Shown here piece by piece: positions 40,645 to 46,767 of a DNA stretch of 46,767 nt; position 1 is the first letter of the stretch, and every line of letters begins with the position of its first letter. Made by a program: the position numbers and the translations under genes. The notes under the pieces are model-generated. The model saw only the letters and a list, made by a program, of their open reading frames with translations, did not search any database and was not told where the DNA came from. Origin of the DNA: Fibrobacter sp. (lineage in GTDB: Bacteria; Fibrobacterota; Fibrobacteria; Fibrobacterales; Fibrobacteraceae); the NCBI GenBank assembly GCA_024398845.1, contig JAKSIM010000020.1, forward strand, positions 1 through 46,767, given 5' to 3'.

Positions 40645-42067
40645 ACTTCGCTTCGAGAAGCTTCCGGACTTGCTTCGCAAACGTTTCCAAACTCGGGTCT
40701 CTAGCGCCCATCAAAAGAATCGTGTCGCCAGGCTTCGCGTACTCCACCATCTTCTTCGCGCATTCCATGCGGTTCTCGATGTACACGGCTTCGCAACCCT
40801 TCAAAATCAAGTCGTCGGCCAGGTCGCCTGCGCTGATGTCGCGGGTCACGGTACCACCGGCATAGTAGATTTCGCTGAAGAACATCACGTCGTTTTCGCG
40901 GTCTTCACCGATGTCTGCCGGGCGCAAAGTCTTCGCCATGAAGTCAACAAGGTCCTTACGCAAAAAGCGAGTCGGTCCAAAGCCGTGCGGCTGGAACCAT
41001 GCAAGCACGCGACCTTCGGAAAAGTCCTGAGCGCTCCTGATACTCGCAGCAATCTTTGCCGGGTTATGGGCGAAGTCGTCGACCAGAGTCACGCCATTAA
41101 ACGTGCCCAGAATCTGGTGGCGGCGGAACACGCCCGGGAACGTCGAAAGCGCATCGGCGCAAGTATGGAGTGAAACACCAGTGCGCAAAGCAGCAGCCGT
41201 TGCCGCCAAGGCGTTCTCCATGTTGTGCTTACCCGGCAGCGGAACTTCGAACTTCACAAGTTCAGCCTTGTGGCGCACGCGGAACTGGATATGCGTTCCC
41301 ACACTCTTGAAATCAGTCCCCTGAACGCTCACGTAGCTTTCCGTACCAAAATCAAATTCGCGACCGGCGCTGAACTTTTTTGCCAGCGGGTGAGCATCGT
41401 TCACTATAAGGACGTTTCCTTTATCTAAAATATTGTGACTAAACTTCAGGAAGATATCTTCCAGTTCGTAAATTTCCTTGTGGTCCTTATCGACATTCAG
41501 GATAAGACCTATTTCCGGCTCGTAACGAACAAGCGTTCCATCGCTTTCGTCAGCTTCCACAACGAGCCATTCGCCCTTGCCGCTCACAGCGTTGCCAATC
41601 TTTCCCTGCGCCTGCAAATTCACGAGACCTGCGCCCGTCATCACGGAAGGCTGCAATCCGGCGTATTCCAGAATGTGGTAAATCATCGCCGTCACGGTCG
41701 ATTTACCGCTCGTACCGCTCACTGCAATCGTGCGGGTCTCCTTCGAAATCTTCGCGAGCATTTCACTCCTGTGCATCACCGGGATGGAGAGTTCCTTGGC
41801 GCGCTTCAAGTCCGGGTTCGTATCTTCAATCGCGGTACTCACAACAACAGCATCGAGGCCAGCAACCACGCCGGAACCGTTCTGCGCAAAGCACTTCACG
41901 CCGCATTCTTCAAGCTGCGCCATAACCTTCGGCTTTTCGCACTTGCCGGCCAGGAATTCTCCGAACTGACGGTCGGAACCGCGGACTTCAACGCCCCTGC
42001 CTACCAGATACTGCGCAATAGCACTCATGCCCACGCCAGCAACACCAATAAAAAAGTAAGATGACAT
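40643..42067 (-). CDS. Mur ligase, UDP-N-acetylmuramate ligase-like (MurC/Mpl type)
   Basis: This 474-aa protein has the three Mur ligase domains: a UDP-sugar domain with FIGVAGVGMSAIAQYL and GSDRQ, a central ATPase with GTSGKST (117-123), and a C-terminal domain with DDFAHNPAKI and LMGARDPSLETFA. MurC normally has GTHGKTT and DDYGHHP, and Mpl has DDFAHHP. This protein has neither exactly. It could be the wall enzyme adding L-alanine, the recycling ligase adding tripeptide, or a related ligase. It is separate from any cell-division gene cluster in this window. Confidence 0.75.
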   Translation of the reverse strand: MSSYFFIGVAGVGMSAIAQYLVGRGVEVRGSDRQFGEFLAGKCEKPKVMAQLEECGVKCFAQNGSGVVAGLDAVVVSTAIEDTNPDLKRAKELSIPVMHRSEMLAKISKETRTIAVSGTSGKSTVTAMIYHILEYAGLQPSVMTGAGLVNLQAQGKIGNAVSGKGEWLVVEADESDGTLVRYEPEIGLILNVDKDHKEIYELEDIFLKFSHNILDKGNVLIVNDAHPLAKKFSAGREFDFGTESYVSVQGTDFKSVGTHIQFRVRHKAELVKFEVPLPGKHNMENALAATAAALRTGVSLHTCADALSTFPGVFRRHQILGTFNGVTLVDDFAHNPAKIAASIRSAQDFSEGRVLAWFQPHGFGPTRFLRKDLVDFMAKTLRPADIGEDRENDVMFFSEIYYAGGTVTRDISAGDLADDLILKGCEAVYIENRMECAKKMVEYAKPGDTILLMGARDPSLETFAKQVRKLLEAK

Positions 42068-42156
42068 AACACTTCCGTTTTAAAAGGCGCAAACGCGCGC
42101 CACAATTTTCATCCGAGAATGTAGTAAAAACGTTTTAAAATTTTTCATTTTCCCTC

Positions 42157-42189
42157 TTGACCCTCCCCTTGGGGCAGGGCGTATATTTG
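42157..42189 (+). promoter_or_regulatory. MerR-type promoter and operator
   Basis: TTGACC (42157-42162) and TATATT (42182-42187, extending to TATATTTG) are separated by exactly 19 bases. The space is filled by an imperfect 19-bp palindrome, CCCTCCCC-TTG-GGGCAGGG. MerR-family regulators act at such over-long promoters with an inverted repeat between the boxes. It lies 61 bases upstream of the merR-like gene, suggesting autoregulation. Confidence 0.65.
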
Positions 42190-42250
42190 TATCGTTGCCA
42201 GACGAGGCAGCACAAGTGCACAAAACCGGGCGAACGCCCTCCGCGGAAAA

Positions 42251-43075
42251 ATGAAACAGACAAAATTAAAAATAGGCGAATTCTCTCAACTGATGCAGGT
42301 GACGGTCAAGACCCTGCGGCACTACGAACAGATTGGAATTTTGAAACCTTGCGAAGTGGACCAGTGGACAGGCTACCGCTACTACAAACTGGAACAGATG
42401 CAGCAACTGCAGAGCATCCGGCACCTGAAGGACGTCGGCTTCTCGCTGGAAGAAATCCGCGAAATGATGGAAAACAATTCCCTCGTCCCGGGCATCGAGC
42501 AACTGGAATCAAAAATCCACGCCTGCGAAGAGGAACTGAAAATTCTCCTCGCCCGCAGGGAACGCTTGCACCAGATGGTGGATTCGCAAAGGAAACTAAA
42601 CTCTATGGACAAAATAAGCATCCAGGAACTCCCCGAAATCATCGTCGCAAGCCACCGCGAAACAATCCCGAACTACGAAGCCGTGGGCCCCATGTGCGTA
42701 AACGTCATCGGTCCCGAAATGCAGCGCCTCGGCTGCAAGTGCCCGCCTCCAGGCTACTGCTTCACCATCGAGCACAACAAGGAATACTCCCCCACCGACA
42801 TCGACATCGAATACTGCGAACAAGTCGAAGAAATGGGAACGGATTCCGAAATCATCCAGTTCAAGAAACTCGACGCCGTAAAAAGCGCCCTCTGCTACAA
42901 GCACTACGGCCCCTACGACAGGTTCTACCAATCGTACACCGAAGTGTTCAAGTACATCGAGAAGGAAGGCTACCGCATCGTCGGGAACCCGCGCTGCTGC
43001 TACGTCGACGGCATCTGGAACCAGGAAGACCCCGAAAAATGGCTCTCCATAATCCAGGTCCCCGTGGAGAAGTAA
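42251..43075 (+). CDS. MerR-family transcription regulator with GyrI-like effector domain
   Basis: This 274-aa protein has a MerR winged helix at about 7-75 (KIGEFSQLMQVTVKTLRHYEQIGILKP, and YRYYKLEQMQQL), a dimerisation coiled coil (about 80-120) and a GyrI-like small-molecule-binding domain (about 125-274, with HYGPYDRFYQSYTEVFKYIEKEGYRI). This is the BmrR/BltR layout, which responds to drugs or lipophilic cations, but no transporter gene is beside it. The ligand is unknown. A MerR-type promoter lies upstream. Confidence 0.9.
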   Translation: MKQTKLKIGEFSQLMQVTVKTLRHYEQIGILKPCEVDQWTGYRYYKLEQMQQLQSIRHLKDVGFSLEEIREMMENNSLVPGIEQLESKIHACEEELKILLARRERLHQMVDSQRKLNSMDKISIQELPEIIVASHRETIPNYEAVGPMCVNVIGPEMQRLGCKCPPPGYCFTIEHNKEYSPTDIDIEYCEQVEEMGTDSEIIQFKKLDAVKSALCYKHYGPYDRFYQSYTEVFKYIEKEGYRIVGNPRCCYVDGIWNQEDPEKWLSIIQVPVEK

Positions 43076-43119
43076 ACTAAGACAAGCCCGTTACCTCTGT
43101 CAAGCCTGTTTCAACAAAA

Positions 43120-44457
43120 TCACTTCAGGAACATAGCCATGTAGTAAGGCAACGTAATCTTTCGCCCAGCGACACCCACATTATTCTCAGATAGTTTGTA
43201 GCAGACGTCCACTTCGTATTGGGGATTTTTGAGGACCGTATCCGAAGACTTGGTATTGCCGGTGGTAGCCTTTACCTCAATGAGGGCCGTTTCGCCACCG
43301 ACCATGGTGACGAAGTCTATTTCCAGCCCGGAATCCTTGTGGAAATAGAACAGGCTCCGCCCCTGTTTGGAAAAACTGTCCGCGATGATGTTTTCGAAGA
43401 TGGCTCCCTTGTAAAAGCCCAGTTCGCCAGACAGAATCTTGAATGTAGCCCCTTCGCCAAGCATGGCGATGAACAGCCCGGAATCCTGCATGTAAAGTTT
43501 GAATACGTTATCAATAGCGCCCCCTTCCAGGGGTGCGCTTATGGACGAAAGGTTCTTGCACTGGTTCACGATTCCACTGTCCAAAAGCCACTGGATTGCC
43601 GCCTGGTAATGTTCGGAACGCCCCTTCTTTTCTAGTGCGGAATAGACGAATTTCTTGTTTTCCTTTGCAAGCTGCCCAGGAATGGAATCGAAAACGCGAT
43701 TGATGCGGCTGAGCAGGGTCAGGTCAGTTTCTTCGTTCTCATTTTCATCCAAATGCTTGCCAAAGTCGTCCCGATATTCCTCAAGAATGTCGCGCTGTTC
43801 CTGACTCACCACGTTCATGTCGCCCGTGGCGACGAACCGATCCACTATGTAGGGCAAGCCACCCACGCAAATATATTCCTTAAAATAGCGGAGCATAGCC
43901 GTGTGAGTCGCCTCGCTTACCGGGGTGCGGCTCTCGTAGCAGCCTCTCAGGTAATCGATGACATTCTCGCCAACGCCCTTTGCCCACAGAAACTCCTCGA
44001 AGTCCATGGGCTTCATGTAGACAATATGTTCAAAGCCGGTAGGCACGCCCTTGCCTTTCTTTTTGTTGTAACCCTTGATGCCAAGGAGAGAACCTGTACA
44101 AATGACATCAAACCGTCCGTCTTCACAAAACGGCTTCACGCTCGCCCTCGCGTTTGCGCACTCCTGGACCTCGTCAAAAATGAGTACAGTCTTGAAAGGC
44201 ACCATTCTTGTGCCGGGAAGCATGGCGGAAAGGTCCATGATCATCCTGTCAACATTCAGGTCGCCTTCAAAGACCTTCTTGGCGGAATCCCTTTCCTTGA
44301 AGTTTACATACACGACATTGGCGTAATGATCCTTTGCGAATTGCAGGACGCTGCTGGTCTTGCCGATTTGGCGCATACCCTTGACCACCAATGCCTTCTT
44401 CTTGCCGGAAGAATTTTTCCAGTTTTCAAATGTCTTGAGGATTTTTCGCTTGAACAT
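43120..44457 (-). CDS. AAA-type ATPase with DUF4143 domain
   Basis: This 445-aa protein has an N-terminal P-loop ATPase with GMRQIGKTS (27-35) and Walker B VLIFDEVQEC (91-100), then a DUF4143 domain (about 200-400). The C-terminus contains GLEIDFVTMVGGETALIEVKATTG, which looks like a restriction-endonuclease-like core (D-E-K spacing). Such genes are widespread, often in multiple copies, and their role is unsettled. ATG 44457 is chosen because GGGAAAG precedes it. TATATTTG lies 19 bases upstream. It stands next to the truncated antitoxin. Confidence 0.85.
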   Translation of the reverse strand: MFKRKILKTFENWKNSSGKKKALVVKGMRQIGKTSSVLQFAKDHYANVVYVNFKERDSAKKVFEGDLNVDRMIMDLSAMLPGTRMVPFKTVLIFDEVQECANARASVKPFCEDGRFDVICTGSLLGIKGYNKKKGKGVPTGFEHIVYMKPMDFEEFLWAKGVGENVIDYLRGCYESRTPVSEATHTAMLRYFKEYICVGGLPYIVDRFVATGDMNVVSQEQRDILEEYRDDFGKHLDENENEETDLTLLSRINRVFDSIPGQLAKENKKFVYSALEKKGRSEHYQAAIQWLLDSGIVNQCKNLSSISAPLEGGAIDNVFKLYMQDSGLFIAMLGEGATFKILSGELGFYKGAIFENIIADSFSKQGRSLFYFHKDSGLEIDFVTMVGGETALIEVKATTGNTKSSDTVLKNPQYEVDVCYKLSENNVGVAGRKITLPYYMAMFLK

Positions 44458-44475
44458 GGCTTTCCCGCTTTTTAA

Positions 44476-44483
44476 CAAATATA
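44476..44483 (-). promoter_or_regulatory. TAnnTTTG promoter motif before the DUF4143 ATPase gene
   Basis: The minus strand reads TATATTTG 19 bases before the ATG at 44457, just at the place expected for a short leader. Confidence 0.5.
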
Positions 44484-44573
44484 CACTTTTTCAAGCGACT
44501 TTTAGCAAAACGACAACACTTTTTTCAGCGAGTTTCCAAGATTTTCTGACAAAAAACGCTAATTTGGCGCCAG

Positions 44574-44795
44574 TCAAACCTTTTTTCGGCCCCGGCGCTC
44601 CTCATGCATCAATTTAATTTCTTCTTCAATTTCCTCTTCGCTCATGCCTGCCGTACCGTTTTTATGAGCCTCAGCATTAGCAGCTTGAAATGCGGCTAAA
44701 ATTCCTGTTGGATTATCAACATTCTGCGATATGGTCGTCTTGACTTCGAAAGGCAAGCCCTTTTCAACAAGAACGCGCTTAAAGAAAATATTGAG
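44574..44795 (-). pseudogene. RelB/DinJ-family antitoxin, 5'-truncated remnant
   Basis: From about 44792 leftward the frame reads NIFFKRVLVEKGLPFEVK, which matches the end of the ribbon-helix-helix domain and the GLPFEV motif of RelB/DinJ antitoxins. The toxin-wrapping tail follows (EEEIEEEIKLMHEERRGRKKV). The first ~40 residues are missing. Upstream the frame runs into MACRLLLLL, which is the antisense of the cas1 Shine-Dalgarno and start. No toxin gene follows the stop. It is a truncated antitoxin without partner, cut at the left edge of the cas genes. It may still be translated from a TTG at 44819. Confidence 0.7.
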
Positions 44796-44812
44796 CAACA
44801 AAAGGAGCCGAC

Positions 44813-45706
44813 ATGCCAAAGCAGACCCTCGTTTTCAAAAGCGCTGTTCAACTATCCCTAAAAAACGGGCAGATGAACATTTCCTACAAAGACAATCCCG
44901 AGCAGGAACACTTCCGGGCCATCGAGGACATCGCCATGATCCTTGTGGACAACCATTCCGTAAGCCTCACGGTTCCGCTTTTAGGGGAACTTGCCGAGAA
45001 CAACGTGGCCGTAGTCTTTTGCGACCAGAAGCATATGCCAGCATCCATGCTCATGAACCTCGATGCGAATTGCAGGCAAGAAAAGTTCTTCCGCCTGCAA
45101 CTGGAGGCTAGCGAGCCCACTAAAAAACAGATGTGGAAAAACGTGGTCGAAACAAAAATCCGGAACCAGGCGCAGCTACTCGAAACCCTTGGCCGAAGCA
45201 CAAACAAACTAACCCGCTACACAACCAGTGTCCGCAGCGGAGACACCACAAACTGCGAAGGGCACGCCGCGCAAATCTACTGGAAAGAACTCATGGGCAA
45301 AGGATTCATCCGCGACCGATTCGGAGAATTCCCGAACAGTTTCCTGAACTATGGTTACACGATACTCCGCGCAGCAACCGCACGAGCCCTCATGGGGAGC
45401 GGCCTCCTCCCCGCCCTCGGAATTTTCCACCGCAACTACTACGACGCATTCCCGCTCGCCGACGACATCATGGAACCCTACCGACCGTTCGTCGACCAAG
45501 TCGTCATCCTGCTTATCACGCAAAAGCAACGCAAATTGACAAAGGAAGCGAAGCACGCTTTCCTGGAACTTTTCTACAAGGAAGTCCCTTTCGGGGAGCA
45601 GATCGTACAGCTCGGAACATGCCTCACCTACACGGCGGCATCCGTGGCAAAGTTTTTCGCTGGCGAAACCAAGGCTATCGCCTATCCGAGGGTTATATGT
45701 GGGTAA
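44813..45706 (+). CDS. cas1: CRISPR-associated endonuclease Cas1, type II-like
   Basis: Cas1 is the integrase that inserts spacers into CRISPR arrays. This 297-aa protein matches the short type II form: a beta N-terminal domain (SAVQLSLKNGQMNISY, SVSLTVPLLGELAENNVAVVFCD) and a helical catalytic domain. The three active-site residues are present: Glu149 in NCEGHAAQIYW, His206 in GIFHRNYYDAFPLADD and Glu221 in IMEPYRPFVD. They match the E149/H205/E220 set of S. pyogenes Cas1. AAAGGAG precedes the ATG. No cas9 is encoded on its left. It overlaps cas2 by ten bases. Confidence 0.95.
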   Translation: MPKQTLVFKSAVQLSLKNGQMNISYKDNPEQEHFRAIEDIAMILVDNHSVSLTVPLLGELAENNVAVVFCDQKHMPASMLMNLDANCRQEKFFRLQLEASEPTKKQMWKNVVETKIRNQAQLLETLGRSTNKLTRYTTSVRSGDTTNCEGHAAQIYWKELMGKGFIRDRFGEFPNSFLNYGYTILRAATARALMGSGLLPALGIFHRNYYDAFPLADDIMEPYRPFVDQVVILLITQKQRKLTKEAKHAFLELFYKEVPFGEQIVQLGTCLTYTAASVAKFFAGETKAIAYPRVICG

Positions 45707-46032
45707 TAGCAGTATTCGACTTTCCAAGGCATTGCAGGAGCGGTCGTAAAAACATGTCTGACTTCGTAGCGGAATTGGAAAAGGACGGTTTCTCAAAAAT
45801 CCAGCGGGGCATGTACGCCAGGTACTGCACAACAATCAAGAACGGGAACATGCACAAGGCGAGAATCGCCACGGCAATCTGCCCCCGGTCAACAATCTGC
45901 CTGTTCAGTATGGCCGACAGGGAATTCAACGAAATCTACAGCCACTTCGGGAGCACCAAGCCGCCAAAAATTTGGCCAAAAAGCGTTCAAGCCGAATGCA
46001 GCGAAAACAAATTCATTTGTTTTCATTGCTGA
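45697..46032 (+). CDS. cas2: CRISPR-associated protein Cas2, type II-like
   Basis: Cas2 is the small dimeric partner of Cas1 in spacer integration. This 111-aa protein starts MWVIAVFDFPRHCRSGRKNMSDF, with the conserved Asp8 and the RKN motif of type II Cas2. It continues GFSKIQRGMYARYC and STICLFSMADREFN, the usual ferredoxin-fold pattern. The C-terminal 15 residues (QAECSENKFICFHC) are Cys-rich and extra. It overlaps the cas1 stop codon by ten bases, the typical coupling in type II loci. Confidence 0.92.
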   Translation: MWVIAVFDFPRHCRSGRKNMSDFVAELEKDGFSKIQRGMYARYCTTIKNGNMHKARIATAICPRSTICLFSMADREFNEIYSHFGSTKPPKIWPKSVQAECSENKFICFHC

Positions 46033-46147
46033 GGCGTAGAGCGGACGCCAAAGGCGTCAAATCCAAAGATTTTATCGAATTTTTCTGATTTTTTCAACGG
46101 CAAATCGCTTGCGAACCCGCATAAAATAAGGTATCTTAGCAAAGGAC

Positions 46148-46183
46148 ATCTTATAGGGGCTCTTTTTAAACCCGGGGAAAACA
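46148..46183. repeat. CRISPR-repeat-like 36-bp sequence, copy 1
   Basis: Begins ATCTTATAGGGGCTC and ends CGGGGAAAACA. It is identical to the sequence at 46497-46532 except for two positions. On the minus strand it starts TGTTTTCCCCGGG and ends CTATAAGAT, like type II-C repeats that start GTTTT and end with a -10-like box. It lies 115 bases after cas2. No second repeat follows at spacer distance. Confidence 0.6.
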
Positions 46184-46235
46184 TTGACACAGGAACGCTT
46201 ATCCGTTCCGTTGAATATGAAGTGAGGGTGCTGAA

Positions 46236-46469
46236 ATGACAATTTTAGAATATGCAAGACAGAACGAGGCCGAGTTAAAATCTTTCGTAGAAGGACTTGG
46301 ATTTAAGTACACTCAAAAGTTTTGGTCTCCCGTACTTGATTATAAGGGAGTGTCCTTTATTTTCGATAAGGATATGGATAGTTCCGCACTGAAAGGCATA
46401 GAAAAAGCGGAAGACCTTTTTCCGCTTTTGCTAGAAGTTGAACCGCAAGACAAAAATAGTCTAGACTAG
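46236..46469 (+). CDS. Small protein between the two repeats, function unknown
   Basis: This 77-aa acidic protein is not recognised. The start is supported by GAGGG seven bases upstream. Sequence includes ILEYARQNEAELKSFVEGLGF, then LDYKGVSFIFDKDMDSS and EKAEDLFPLLLEVEPQ, which suggests a small alpha/beta fold. A GGAACG-CTTATC-CGTTCC hairpin lies in its leader (46192-46209). The whole gene sits in the 313 bases between two 36-bp repeats, where CRISPR spacers would be expected. It is too long to be a spacer, and may be an inserted gene or a system component. Confidence 0.55.
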   Translation: MTILEYARQNEAELKSFVEGLGFKYTQKFWSPVLDYKGVSFIFDKDMDSSALKGIEKAEDLFPLLLEVEPQDKNSLD

Positions 46470-46496
46470 TCTACGCCGTAGAAAGGCATGATTTCA

Positions 46497-46532
46497 ATCT
46501 TATAGGGGCTCTTTTTGAACTCGGGGAAAACA
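46497..46532. repeat. CRISPR-repeat-like 36-bp sequence, copy 2
   Basis: Differs from copy 1 only at two bases (G for A and T for C). If copy 1 on the minus strand is the repeat and copy 2 on the plus strand the anti-repeat, both differences become G-U wobble pairs. The two copies are 349 bases apart, so they do not form an ordinary array. Confidence 0.6.
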
Positions 46533-46606
46533 CAAGTTGATGGTGCCTCTTATTGTTGGCTCTATCAAGCCATTTCATACGATTTCGGAGTCATAGCAAA
46601 AAAAAG

Positions 46607-46641
46607 TTGGTTTCGTAAGCCCCTCGGAAATTGTTTTTTTT
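46607..46641 (+). terminator. Terminator ending the candidate tracrRNA
   Basis: TTGGTTTCG (46607-46615) and CGGAAATTG (46625-46633) pair with wobbles and one bulged G, and eight T residues follow. It has no coding gene directly upstream other than the 77-aa gene, which ends 138 bases before. Confidence 0.55.
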
Positions 46642-46767
46642 CGCTACATAATTGCAGAATTCCGACTGTTTCGGCAGGTTAGACCACCGCAGCGTTCCGT
46701 AGCTGTACGATTTGACTGGACAGAGCCTTTCTAAAATTTTAACTTCAACGCAAAAAAACGTATATAA
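46642..46767. other. Right edge, no gene recognised
   Basis: No open frame or repeat copy is visible. A TTGACT lies near 46713, followed by an AT-rich TAAAATTTTAAC segment. It could be a promoter reading off the window edge, possibly toward further CRISPR genes. The window ends before this can be tested. Confidence 0.3.

Larger units (their letters stand above)
46497..46641 (+). ncRNA. Candidate tracrRNA-like transcript
   Basis: Read rightward, copy 2 (as anti-repeat) is followed by a small hairpin TGGCT-CTATCA-AGCCA (46557-46572), an A-rich run and a terminator hairpin ending in eight T residues (46634-46641). Anti-repeat, stem-loops, then terminator is the layout of a tracrRNA. The total is about 145 bases. 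No clear promoter is seen just upstream. The terminator stem has wobble pairs and one bulge, so the call is moderate. Confidence 0.45.

Noticed and set aside
39337..40680. A 447-aa open frame opposite metK
   Set aside because: It is a shadow of the strongly codon-biased metK gene. No domain is visible.
42157..43080. A 307-aa Arg/Pro-rich frame starting at the MerR promoter
   Set aside because: It is another frame of the MerR-type gene, starting inside the promoter at TTG.
46148..46532. An ordinary CRISPR array
   Set aside because: Only two repeat copies exist, 349 bases apart, and no copy occurs at a 30-base spacer distance on either side.

Overview
The window looks like a chromosomal segment of a Fibrobacter-type bacterium. 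The evidence is three secreted proteins carrying the Fibrobacter paralogous (FISUMP-type) domain, a family 11 xylanase with a Ser-rich linker and a C-terminal sorting-like tail, Asp/Ser-rich disordered proteins, and promoters of the Bacteroidetes-like form TAnnTTTG. Nearly all genes are housekeeping or envelope genes. No phage, insertion sequence, rRNA or tRNA was recognised.

Layout. 1-5.2 kb: the first codons of prfC (minus), a DNA-deoxyinosine glycosylase, the xylanase, rlmH, a metallophosphoesterase, slyD and rpiA. 5.2-9.3 kb (minus): a membrane-anchored low-complexity protein behind a long structured leader, an aminotransferase carrying an in-frame repeat insertion, a two-domain FISUMP lipoprotein and a small membrane protein. 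9.4-13 kb (minus): leuA preceded by a Leu-rich leader peptide and terminator (an attenuator), then a Phd/YefM-like antitoxin, an OmpA-family protein and a DUF4398-type lipoprotein. 13-16.6 kb: xseA, folC and endonuclease I.

16.6-29.8 kb is a run of eleven tightly packed minus-strand genes: ribE, ribBA, ribH, nusB, a DUF2723 membrane protein, three family-2 glycosyltransferases, a Trm112-like protein, a TPR/disordered repeat protein and pilT. It has a promoter motif at the front and a terminator at the back. It joins riboflavin synthesis, a probable polyprenyl-phosphate-sugar glycosylation set and pilus retraction in one candidate transcript. Two FISUMP lipoproteins lie between this run and ribD. 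33-39.3 kb holds a rhodanese lipoprotein, a PAS-type membrane sensor, a predicted barrel protein, a lamin-tail-domain protein, an M23 peptidase and a Nif3-like protein. 39.4-43.1 kb holds metK, a Mur ligase and a MerR/GyrI regulator with a MerR-like promoter.

The right end is the accessory part: a DUF4143 ATPase, the 3' remnant of a RelB/DinJ antitoxin, and type II-like cas1-cas2 with no cas9 on their left. After them come two near-identical 36-bp sequences 349 bp apart that flank a 77-aa gene. The second copy leads into a hairpin and a terminator, which suggests a tracrRNA-like transcript. The leu attenuator and this CRISPR remnant are the most interesting signals.
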